Below are positions 1 to 8,839 of a stretch of DNA of 10,614 nt, piece by piece. Both the position numbers and the translations under genes were made by a program. This stretch comes from Candidatus Auribacterota bacterium. GTDB lineage: Bacteria; Auribacterota; Tritonobacteria; UBA1439. The notes beneath the pieces were generated by a model, which worked only from the letters and a program-made list of their open reading frames with translations, was not told where the DNA came from and ran no database searches. The stretch lies in NCBI GenBank assembly GCA_026391995.1, contig JAPLCY010000254.1, forward strand, positions 1-10,614, in the 5' to 3' direction. The number at the start of each line of letters is the position of its first letter. The first letter of the stretch is position 1.

Positions 1-1986
1 GATGAGGATAATTTCGTTGTACCCCTCCGTGAGCTTGGCTTTGATAAGCCTGTCCCCCTCCTCCACGCCGATGGCGATGATGCCGCCCTTCCGCGGGTTC
101 CCGAAGGCGGGGAGCGCAGTCTTTTTCACCACGCCCCGCTGCGTGGCCATCATGATGAATCTACCCTCCGCGAACTCACGCACCCGGATGAGCGCGGCGA
201 TCCGGTCATCGGCGGGAATGCTCAGGAGATTGGCGACCGATTTGCCCTTGCTCTGACGCGTCGCTTGCGGTATTTCGTAGGTCTTCAGCCAGTGCACAAT
301 CCCCTTCTCGGTGAAGAAGAGGAGGTAGTCGTGGGCCGAGGCGGTGAAGAGGTGCTCCACGAAATCCTCTTCCTTCGTCTCCATGCCGGTGACGCCCTTC
401 CCGCCGCGCTTCTGCTGTCGGAAGGTGGTGGTCGGAACGCGCTTGATGTAACCGCCGTGGGTGATGGTAATAATGGCAGCCTCGTCGGCGATCAGGTCCT
501 CGATCTTGAGGTCGACCCCGGCGCCCACGATCTCCGTGCGGCGATCATCCCCCAGGGAGCTGGCGAGCTCGGCGAGTTCCGCCATGACAATCTCGAGCAC
601 CTTGCGTTCGCTCTCAAGGATCGACCTCAGGTGCGCGATCCGCTTGATGAGCTCGATGTACTCCTTCTCTATCTTGCTCACCTCGAGCCCGGTGAGCTGA
701 TAGAGGCGCAGGTCGAGGATAGAGTTGACCTGGACTTCGCTCAAGGGGAATCGCCCGAGCAGGCCGGCCTTCGCGTCGGCCCGGTCCTTTGCCCTCCTGA
801 TGATCGCCACGACCTCCTCGATGTTGGCCAGGGCGATCTTGAACCCCTCGAGGATATGCGCCCGCGCCTCAGCCTGCTGGAGCTCGAAGCGGGTGCGCCG
901 GATCACCACCTCTTTCCGATGGTCGATGTAGCATTGGATGAGCTGGCGCATCCCCAGAACCCGCGGCTGGCCCCTGTCGAGCGCCAGCAGGATGATCCCG
1001 AAGGTGACCTGGAGCGGCGTGTGCTTGTAGATCTGGTTGAGGACGATCTGGCCGTCCTCGCCACGTTTGAGATCGACGACGATCCGCATCCCTTCCTTGT
1101 CGGACTCGTCGCGCACGTCGCTGATCCCGTCGACGGTCTTTTCACGGACGAGATTGGCGATCGTCTCGATGAGCGTGGACTTGTTCACCATGTACGGGAT
1201 CTCGGTGATGACAAGCGATTCCTTCCCGCCCTTGCGCGTCTCCGAGCAGACCTTCCCGCGGAGTTGGATGTGCCCCCTCCCCCGGGCGTACGCCTTGCGG
1301 ATACCCTCCCTGCCGTAGATGATGCCTGCCGTCGGGAAATCGGGCCCGGGGAGCACTTTGAGAAGCTCGTCCACCGTGGCCGCGGGATTTTCGATCACAA
1401 GGCGCACCGCGGCGGTGACCTCCCTGAGGTTGTGCGGCGGCATGTTCGTCGCCATGCCGACGGCGATGCCTGACGATCCGTTGCAGATAAGGTTGGGTAA
1501 CCTCGCGGGAAGGATCGTCGGCTCCTGGAGGGTTTCGTCATAGTTCGAGATGAAATCCACCGTGCGCTTGTCGATATCGTCGAGCATCGCCATGGCCCCG
1601 GAACTCATGCGGGCCTCGGTATAACGCATCGCCGCGGGGGGGTCGCCATCAATCGAGCCGAAATTCCCCTGGCCGTCCACGAGCGGGTAGCGCATGTTGA
1701 ACACCTGCGCGAGACGCACGAGGGTGGGATAGATGACCTGCTCGCCGTGGGGGTGGTAATTGCCCGAGGTGTCGCCGGCGATTTTGGCGCACTTCCTGTG
1801 CTTGGCGCCGGGGCTGAGATTCAGATCGTTCATCGCCACCAGGATGCGCCGCTGCGAGGGCTTCAAGCCGTCGCGGGCGTCCGGCAACGCGCGGGAGATG
1901 ATCACGCTCATCGCGTAGCTCGTGTACGACTCTTTCATCTCCTGCTCTATGTCACGGGGAAGCAACCTCCCCTTCTGGTCGACCAT
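1..1986 (-). CDS. gyrA: DNA gyrase subunit A (C-terminal part beyond window)
   Basis: This is the breakage-reunion subunit of the A2B2 type II topoisomerase that introduces negative supercoils. The 662 residues present begin [10 protein letters not shown] and run off the left edge in frame; full GyrA is usually about 800-850 aa. The catalytic tyrosine is Tyr122 in [11 protein letters not shown], the same number as in E. coli. A quinolone-pocket helix ([11 protein letters not shown], residues 78-88) and a coiled-coil tower region follow. The C-terminal beta-pinwheel starts near residue 505 and carries a GyrA-box, QKRGGKG, at 525-531. That box argues for gyrase rather than topoisomerase IV ParC. 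The ATG at 1986 follows GGAGGA (1992-1997) by 5 nt. The gene lies 111 bp downstream of gyrB on the same strand. The spacer contains a TATAAA at 2025-2030 (minus) but no convincing -35, so cotranscription with gyrB is plausible. The pocket residues at 83 and 87 are unusual (see findings). Confidence 0.97.
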   Translation of the reverse strand, partial: MVDQKGRLLPRDIEQEMKESYTSYAMSVIISRALPDARDGLKPSQRRILVAMNDLNLSPGAKHRKCAKIAGDTSGNYHPHGEQVIYPTLVRLAQVFNMRYPLVDGQGNFGSIDGDPPAAMRYTEARMSSGAMAMLDDIDKRTVDFISNYDETLQEPTILPARLPNLICNGSSGIAVGMATNMPPHNLREVTAAVRLVIENPAATVDELLKVLPGPDFPTAGIIYGREGIRKAYARGRGHIQLRGKVCSETRKGGKESLVITEIPYMVNKSTLIETIANLVREKTVDGISDVRDESDKEGMRIVVDLKRGEDGQIVLNQIYKHTPLQVTFGIILLALDRGQPRVLGMRQLIQCYIDHRKEVVIRRTRFELQQAEARAHILEGFKIALANIEEVVAIIRRAKDRADAKAGLLGRFPLSEVQVNSILDLRLYQLTGLEVSKIEKEYIELIKRIAHLRSILESERKVLEIVMAELAELASSLGDDRRTEIVGAGVDLKIEDLIADEAAIITITHGGYIKRVPTTTFRQQKRGGKGVTGMETKEEDFVEHLFTASAHDYLLFFTEKGIVHWLKTYEIPQATRQSKGKSVANLLSIPADDRIAALIRVREFAEGRFIMMATQRGVVKKTALPAFGNPRKGGIIAIGVEEGDRLIKAKLTEGYNEIILI

Positions 1987-2097
1987 TACATTCCTCCATC
2001 AGCGAATACTCATCATTGGCGCACTTTATACTTTGTACACTACAATGTGCACACAATGACGACGCGTGCGTTACACTCTACCCCACAAGAAACTATG

Positions 2098-4817
<2,720 letters not shown>

Positions 4818-4838
4818 ATCACCTCCCGGAACCGGGCC

Positions 4839-5936
4839 TCACGCGATGCGTATGGGCATGATCACGTAGAGGAACGACTTTCCGCTCCTGATCACCCCGG
4901 GGTTGAGACCGTCGGTGACCTCAAGCGCTATCTCCTTCTCCTCGAGGTTCTTCAACGCATCGAGCATGTACTGAGGATTGAAAGCGATCGTCACCTCTTC
5001 GCCCGCGTAGGATATCACCAGCTCCTCGCGCGCCTCTCCTACATCAGGCGTGTTGCTGCTGATGATAATCCTGTTCTTCTTCAGGGCCAGTTTGACCGAG
5101 TTCGCCTGCTCGCTCGTGAGCAGGCCGACGCGCCGCACCGCCGCGAGCAGCTCCGCCCGGTCGAGCTGGAGCTTGATTGTCGCCTTCTGGGGTATGACCT
5201 GCTGGTAGTTCGGAAAATGCCCTTCGATAAGCCTTGTCACCAGGGTACAATCACCTTTGTTGAACGCGACCTGGTTCTCGCCGAGGAAGATCTCCATATC
5301 CCCCTCCGTGCCAGTGAGCATTCTCCCCAGCTCCATGACCGCCTTGCTGGGGACGATGATCCCCCGGTCGATTCCGTCGGGGACTGGCGAGGCCATCTCG
5401 CAATGGGCGAGCCGCCGCCCGTCGGTAGCGACGCCGGTGATCTTGCCCTTGCCAAAAATGAGATAGAGGCCGTTCAGGACATACCGGCTTTCGTCCGTGG
5501 AAACAGCGTAGTGCGTTTTCCTGATCAGGTCGGCAAACGGGGCCTGGGCAATCTTGAGGGCGCGGTTCTTCTGGAAATCCGGAAATGGCGGGAAATCGTC
5601 CTTGGGGAGCCCGAGCACCTTGAAGTACGACGAATCGTACCTGATGACCATTTCCTTCTTGCCGTCCGACTCCATGACCACCTCGCTCACCGGCAGTTCG
5701 CGCAGGATGGCAAAGAGGCGTTTCGCGGGAATGGTGATCGCTCCCTTTGCGGACACCTTGGCCTTAACCCGCGTGCGCATTCCCACCTCGAGATCGGTGG
5801 TGGTAAGAATGAGCTCATCTCCAACTGCCTCGAGCAATACATTTGACAGTATGGGGAGTGTTCCTTTGGTGCTCACAATACTCTGAACCGCCTGGATACC
5901 GCTCAATATTTCATCCCGCTGACATTTGAGTTTCAT
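4839..5936 (-). CDS. dnaN: DNA polymerase III beta sliding clamp
   Basis: This is the ring-shaped dimeric processivity clamp that tethers DNA polymerase III and other replication or repair partners to DNA. It is 365 aa, against 366 in E. coli. Three clamp folds can be placed at roughly residues 1-120, 121-245 and 246-365. Recognisable segments include LPILSNVLLEA, TTTDLEVG, KVLGLPKDDFPPFPDF, YVLNGLYL, TDGRRLA, LIEGHFPNYQQVIP, FNPQYMLDAL and the terminal YVIMPIRIA. The last contributes to the peptide-binding cleft, and one residue follows the usual MPxRI/L end. The ATG at 5936 has GGAGG at 5941-5945, 4 nt upstream. It is the second gene of the leftward dnaA-dnaN-dciA-gyrB-gyrA series, separated from dnaA by the 310-bp origin segment that holds the unwinding element. 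Nothing in the gene appears broken. Confidence 0.98.
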   Translation of the reverse strand: MKLKCQRDEILSGIQAVQSIVSTKGTLPILSNVLLEAVGDELILTTTDLEVGMRTRVKAKVSAKGAITIPAKRLFAILRELPVSEVVMESDGKKEMVIRYDSSYFKVLGLPKDDFPPFPDFQKNRALKIAQAPFADLIRKTHYAVSTDESRYVLNGLYLIFGKGKITGVATDGRRLAHCEMASPVPDGIDRGIIVPSKAVMELGRMLTGTEGDMEIFLGENQVAFNKGDCTLVTRLIEGHFPNYQQVIPQKATIKLQLDRAELLAAVRRVGLLTSEQANSVKLALKKNRIIISSNTPDVGEAREELVISYAGEEVTIAFNPQYMLDALKNLEEKEIALEVTDGLNPGVIRSGKSFLYVIMPIRIA

Positions 5937-5963
5937 GACACCTCCATTCTCCGGTTATTCACT

Positions 5964-6024
5964 TCTCTTTTAATATCTTTATATAGAATCTTTAAAAAGG
6001 TAGTAGTAGTAGTAATGTGAAAAA
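5964..6024 (-). other. DNA unwinding element: DnaA box, DnaA-trios and AT-rich tract
   Basis: Read on the minus strand, TTTTTCACA (6024-6016, one mismatch to TTATNCACA) is followed at once by TTACTACTACTACTA (6015-6001) and then an AT-rich run (about 6000-5964). On the opposite strand the repeat reads 3'-AAT then four 3'-GAT triplets. This is the polarity of the DnaA-trio motif on which ATP-DnaA assembles onto single-stranded DNA in the basal unwinding system described in Bacillus subtilis. The order box, trio, AT-rich tract matches that system. The usual GC-rich spacer between box and trios is absent here. Confidence 0.78.
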
Positions 6025-6134
6025 GCCTGAAATCCAGTCTGAAACCAGCGCCCATTCCTCCGTTCACAATCGCTTTATCTTCCCGTGCAATATAATACGA
6101 CTTACCCATGCGCAACATTTTCACCAGCTGTCGT

Positions 6135-6154
6135 TGTTAATAAGATGTGCATAA
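6135..6154 (-). other. Tandem DnaA-box pair, minus orientation
   Basis: On the minus strand, TTATGCACA (6154-6146) matches the TTATNCACA consensus exactly. TTATTAACA (6143-6135) has one mismatch (C to A at position 6). The two are separated by 2 nt, an 11-bp pitch, in the same direction. They face the trio/AT-rich element about 110 bp away. Confidence 0.75.
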
Positions 6155-6191
6155 CCTGTGGGCGAACAGGCTCTTACCAGGCCGGAAATAA

Positions 6192-6206
6192 GACCGGGTA
6201 CCGGTC
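6192..6206. repeat. Short GC-rich inverted repeat in origin segment A
   Basis: GACCGG (6192-6197) and CCGGTC (6201-6206) form a 6-bp stem with a 3-nt loop. It lies 40 nt past the dnaA stop on the dnaA strand, followed there by TTATTT. It could be a weak dnaA transcript terminator or a structural element beside the DnaA boxes. It is too short to decide. Confidence 0.35.
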
Positions 6207-6211
6207 GGTGG

Positions 6212-6231
6212 TTATCCACAGCTTGTCCACA
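6212..6231 (+). other. Tandem DnaA-box pair, plus orientation, near dnaA 3' end
   Basis: TTATCCACA (6212-6220) is a perfect consensus box. TTGTCCACA (6223-6231) differs at one position (A to G at position 3). There is a 2-nt gap, 11-bp pitch and the same direction. The pair points opposite to the 6135-6154 pair. Confidence 0.8.
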
Positions 6232-6246
6232 CCGTATTCAACACCT

Positions 6247-7517
6247 TCAATCCTTGAGCTGCCGCTGAAGATAACCGACAATTTTTTTGAGACCATCGTC
6301 CGAAACAAGGCGGTTTTTTATCGTCCGTATCGCGTGCAGTACGGTTGTATGATCCCTTCCACCGAACAACTCACCTATCTCCGGCAACGATGAACCGACG
6401 AGCGTCCTTGATAGATACATCGCGATCTGCCGCGGATAGGCGATCGCCCGCGGCCGCTTTTTGCTCATCATATCCGACACCCGTATATCGAAATACTCAG
6501 CAACCCTTTTCTGGATTGTGTCGACGCTGACCGATTTTGCCCCCTCCGTAGTGATCATATCCGCCAGGATCGCTTCAGCCACTTCGAGATTCATCGGGGT
6601 CTTCATAAGGGCGGCATACGCCGTCAGGCGGCTGAGAGCCCCCTCGAGCTTGCGCACGTTTGATTTGATCTGCGAGGCGACGTAGAAGATGACGTCGTCC
6701 GGCAGGGACACCTTCTCCTGCTCCGCCTTCTTCCGGAGGATGGCGACCCTAGTTTCGACATCCGGCACCTGCAGGTCGGTCACCAGCCCCCACTCGAAAC
6801 GCGAGACGAGCCGGTCCTCGAGGTTGGCGATCTCCTTCGGCGGGCGGTCGCTCGAAAGAACGATCTGCTTGTGGGCGTCATACAACGTATTGAACGTGTG
6901 GAAGAACTCCACCTGGGTCTGCTCCTTGCCTCCGAGGAAGTGGACGTCGTCGATGAGCAGAATATCCACATTCCTATATTTGTTCCTGAATTTGATCGTG
7001 GTCCGGTTCTGGATGGCATCGATAAGCTGGTTGGTGAACTTTTCGCTCGATATGTACAAAACATTGGCGTCTCTGAACTTATCCAGAATATAGTGCCCAA
7101 TCGCCTGCATGAGGTGGGTCTTGCCGAGCCCCACGCCGCCGTAGATGAAGAGAGGGTTGTAGGACTTCGAGGGGATCTCGGCGACCGCGCGGGCGGCGGC
7201 ATGCGCGAACTGGTTCGAGGAGCCGACGACGAATCATCATTCACGGGCAACTCGAGTTGGGCTTCCTCCCGGGTATAGATAATCTTGAGACTGACCGGCC
7301 GCCTGAGCACATAGCTGGCGCGCTCTTCTATGGATTCCTTGCAGTTTTTGCCTATCCAGTCGCTGAAAAGCCTGTTGGGGACCTCAACGGTGAGAGAACC
7401 CCCCTCAATACCCTTTGGCCGCACAGGATCGAGCATCGCCTGGACCGTATCCCGCGGGATATTCTTTGAAACATGGTCAAGAACCGTCTTCCACAACGAC
7501 TGAGCCGTATGTGTCAA
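6247..7517 (-). CDS. dnaA: Chromosomal replication initiator DnaA, frame broken near 7233
   Basis: DnaA is the AAA+ initiator that binds DnaA boxes and opens the origin. Codons 1-95 (7517-7233) encode domain I (LWKTVLDHVSK through VPNRLFSDWI to SLKIIY). The AAA+ part continues one frame back, from FVVGSSNQFAHAA at 7233 to the stop at 6247. Counting across the break gives 423 aa, shorter than the usual 440-470. Walker A is GVGLGKTH (Lys133), Walker B LLIDD (190-191), the arginine finger region EDRLVSRF (Arg240), sensor 2 NVRKLEGAL (Arg289), and the domain IV signature GGRDHTTVLHA is at 386-396. Domain II and the usual NPxYTFD entry to domain III are missing at the break. I favour a TTG start at 7517, with GGAGG (7523-7527) 5 nt upstream; an ATG at 7535 lacks a Shine-Dalgarno. 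Being essential, the gene is more likely misassembled or missequenced than dead. Confidence 0.9.
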
Positions 7518-7522
7518 ATGAA

Positions 7523-7527
7523 CCTCC
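7523..7527 (-). promoter_or_regulatory. Ribosome-binding site that favours the dnaA TTG start
   Basis: GGAGG on the minus strand ends 5 nt before the TTG at 7517-7515. The same GGAGG core at 4-5 nt precedes dnaN, dciA and gyrA. The only upstream in-frame ATG (7535) has no such sequence, so the TTG start is preferred. Confidence 0.6.
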
Positions 7528-7582
7528 GGGCACATAGTATAGAGAATCAAAGACCGTGTGTGAAGCAAAAATATCCGGATGT

Positions 7583-7588
7583 ATTATA
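7583..7588 (-). promoter_or_regulatory. Probable dnaA promoter -10 element
   Basis: A perfect TATAAT on the minus strand lies about 65 bp upstream of the favoured dnaA start. No good -35 is seen at 16-18 bp (only TTTTGT-like sequence), so the promoter may need an activator or have a weak -35. Confidence 0.5.
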
Positions 7589-7703
7589 ACGTAACATTCT
7601 CTCGCACAAAAGAATACCGCTTTCTCCAGGAAACGGTTCAATTATCTTCGGGAGGTAAAAAATTGAGCGTTGAGAACCAGTTGGGCCTCTACAGCTGATG
7701 CAG

Positions 7704-7723
7704 TTATCAACAAGTTATCCACA
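7704..7723 (+). other. Tandem DnaA-box pair between dnaA and rpmH promoters
   Basis: TTATCAACA (7704-7712, one mismatch, A at position 6) and TTATCCACA (7715-7723, perfect) have a 2-nt gap and 11-bp pitch in the same direction. They lie about 115 bp upstream of the dnaA -10 and about 130 bp upstream of the rpmH -35. They are likely to bind DnaA for origin function and/or autoregulation. Confidence 0.8.
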
Positions 7724-7850
7724 GCCTCTATCACCCCGCCTACACGGCATAGACTAACAAAGAGAAGATAGGCGCACAAGCGAATATTTGTTCGTTAAAT
7801 CAGAAAGGGCCAAAGAAGGCCTTATAAAGGCGTATCAAAGCCGATGCGCC

Positions 7851-7878
7851 TTGACTTCCTCTCGATAGACGCTATAAT
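7851..7878 (+). promoter_or_regulatory. Sigma70-type promoter for rpmH operon
   Basis: TTGACT (7851-7856) and TATAAT (7873-7878) are separated by 16 bp. Transcription would start near 7885, about 30 nt before the rpmH ATG. The match suits a highly expressed ribosomal protein gene and probably drives rpmH-rnpA and genes beyond. Confidence 0.8.
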
Positions 7879-7916
7879 TTCACTGGAAAAGGTGAAAGAA
7901 ACAGGGGGATGAGATA

Positions 7917-8051
7917 ATGAAGAGAACGTATCAGCCGTCAAAACGCTGGAAAAGCAGGATGCACGGTTTCCTCAAGCGGAAGCGCACCAAGGGAGGCAGG
8001 GCGGTGCTGAGCAGGAGAAGGAAGAAGGGACGCAAGAGACTCACGCCTTGA
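7917..8051 (+). CDS. rpmH: 50S ribosomal protein L34
   Basis: This is a 44-aa, strongly basic protein of the large ribosomal subunit. It begins [20 protein letters not shown] and ends [13 protein letters not shown]. That is the standard L34 length and pattern: KRTYQPS start, HGF, a conserved arginine/lysine-rich middle with [11 protein letters not shown], and a GRKRLT end. GGGGG (7904-7908) precedes the ATG by 8 nt. It is the first gene of the rightward cluster, driven by the TTGACT/TATAAT promoter just upstream. The rnpA ATG follows 34 nt after the stop, the conserved rpmH-rnpA pairing seen beside dnaA in most bacteria. No anomaly is visible. Confidence 0.98.
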   Translation: MKRTYQPSKRWKSRMHGFLKRKRTKGGRAVLSRRRKKGRKRLTP

Positions 8052-8085
8052 GGCGCGCACAGGAACGGCGCCGCTGCGGGTATGT

Positions 8086-8475
8086 ATGTCGAAACAGTAC
8101 GCTTTTTCCAGGGCTGCAAGACTAACCGGTCACACGGCTTTCAAAGAAGTCATCGATAGTGGCAGGAAATATGTCGGCGCATCAATGGTGCTTTTTATCA
8201 AAGAAAATCCCCACGGACTGAAATTCGGCGTGGCCGCAGGGAAAAAGATAGGAGCGGCGGTCACACGTAACAGGGCAAAGAGGATTTTGCGGGAGATATT
8301 CAGGATGAACCGGGCGCTGTTGAAAGAGGGGTACGGAATCGTGGCGATGCCCCGCACGCGCATAGTACGTAACACATTCACGGAGAATGTGTTAGAATAT
8401 CTCTCAATTTGTTCCCGGGCAGGATGTATGAAAGAGCATTCTGGAAAAGCAGTCACGTCCGGACCGCATTCATAA
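8086..8475 (+). CDS. rnpA: Ribonuclease P protein component
   Basis: This is the protein subunit that, with the RNase P RNA (not in this window), removes 5' leaders from tRNA precursors. It is 129 aa. The family signature is clear: KFGVAAGKKIGAAVTRNRAKR (46-66) followed by ILREIFR, including the RNR loop (61-63) that contacts RNA. N-terminal FSRAARLTGHTAFKEVIDSG matches the usual start of the fold. The last 20 or so residues (CMKEHSGKAVTSGPHS) are unremarkable tail. The ATG at 8086 is the natural family start but has only a weak GCGGG upstream, so coupling to rpmH translation is possible. A second ATG at 8082 is out of frame. yidD starts 49 nt downstream on the same strand. Confidence 0.96.
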   Translation: MSKQYAFSRAARLTGHTAFKEVIDSGRKYVGASMVLFIKENPHGLKFGVAAGKKIGAAVTRNRAKRILREIFRMNRALLKEGYGIVAMPRTRIVRNTFTENVLEYLSICSRAGCMKEHSGKAVTSGPHS

Positions 8476-8524
8476 TTATTCGCCCGCCTGGAACCGTTCC
8501 ACGCACGTAACCTCGGGGTGGCTC

Positions 8525-8839
8525 ATGTTGTCTCACAATAATCTCATGCGTAAGGCAGGATTAGCGCTGACTATTCCTATTGATATGATGATTTGCGTCT
8601 ATCAACGCTTTTTTTCGCCATTGCTTGGAGTGAATTGCCGCTATCGGCCTTCATGCTCGGCGTACGCGCGGGAGGCGATCCGGATTCATGGCGCATGCTC
8701 CGGCATCTTTCTTGCAGTCTTTAGATTTTTGAGGTGCAATCCGTTATTTCACGGGGGTTATGATCCCGTGCCCTTCCCCGGGCAAAAAGAACACGATGCT
8801 GGGGCATCCACGACGCATTTTCATAAGGAGTCAGACTGA
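8525..8839 (+). CDS. yidD: Membrane protein insertion efficiency factor YidD
   Basis: This is a small membrane-associated protein that improves YidC-dependent insertion of inner-membrane proteins; its mechanism is not settled. It is 104 aa. The family core is present: VYQRFFSPLLGVNCRYRPSCSAYAREAIRIHG (25-56) and RFLRCNPLFHGGYDPVP (67-83), with Cys38, Cys44 and Cys71. An amphipathic N-terminal helix precedes the core. Residues 84-104 are a non-conserved tail. The ATG at 8525 follows GGGGTGG (8515-8521) closely; the alternative ATG at 8546 lacks a Shine-Dalgarno, although it would give a more typical N-terminus (MRKAGLALTIP). The stop TGA shares one base with the yidC ATG (TGATG), so the two genes are translationally coupled, in keeping with their joint function. 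Confidence 0.95.
   Translation: MLSHNNLMRKAGLALTIPIDMMICVYQRFFSPLLGVNCRYRPSCSAYAREAIRIHGACSGIFLAVFRFLRCNPLFHGGYDPVPFPGQKEHDAGASTTHFHKESD

Larger units (their letters stand above)
5937..6246. other. oriC: Origin segment A between dnaN and dnaA (oriC candidate)
   Basis: This 310-bp non-coding spacer holds origin elements in order. Left to right on the plus strand these are a near-consensus DnaA box TTATTCACT (5955-5963), an AT-rich tract (about 5964-6000), a TAG trinucleotide array (6001-6015), an imperfect box (6016-6024 minus), a tandem pair of minus-strand boxes (6135-6154), an inverted repeat (6192-6206) and a tandem pair of plus-strand boxes (6212-6231). Clustered DnaA boxes next to an AT-rich tract and DnaA-trios beside dnaA are the established signature of a bacterial oriC. 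Gene direction switches nearby, with all left genes minus and all right genes plus. I see no convincing dnaN promoter. That origin function lies here is inferred from motif layout. Confidence 0.85.
7518..7916. other. Divergent dnaA/rpmH control region (origin segment B)
   Basis: This 399-bp stretch separates leftward dnaA from rightward rpmH. It contains the dnaA ribosome-binding site (7523-7527), a probable dnaA -10 box (7583-7588, minus), a tandem DnaA-box pair (7704-7723) and a strong rpmH promoter (7851-7878). DnaA boxes between the promoters suggest DnaA autoregulation and possibly a second origin lobe; that is inference. No protein gene of normal size fits here. Confidence 0.75.

Noticed and set aside
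265..1473. Long plus-strand open frame opposite gyrA
   Set aside because: Antisense shadow of a GC-rich gene. The translation is rich in Leu/Asp/Val/His with no family resemblance, and the minus strand is unambiguous GyrA.
2025..2053. Separate gyrA promoter in the gyrB-gyrA spacer
   Set aside because: A TATAAA is present on the minus strand but the sequence 17 bp upstream (TGTGCA) is a poor -35; not strong enough to list.
6001..6015. TAG microsatellite or CRISPR-like repeat
   Set aside because: Single 15-base run without spacers. Its placement beside a DnaA box and AT-rich tract is better explained as DnaA-trios.
5933..6124. 63-codon minus-strand frame in the dnaN-dnaA spacer
   Set aside because: It translates through the trio array (ITTTTTFLK) and origin motifs and overlaps the dnaN start. 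It is origin DNA rather than a gene.
7225..7245. Programmed -1 frameshift in dnaA
   Set aside because: No X XXY YYZ slippery heptamer or clear downstream pseudoknot is seen. The conserved linker motif is also missing, which a slip would not explain.
7931..8119. Minus-strand open frame opposite rpmH
   Set aside because: Complement of the arginine/lysine-rich L34 codons; no evidence of a gene.
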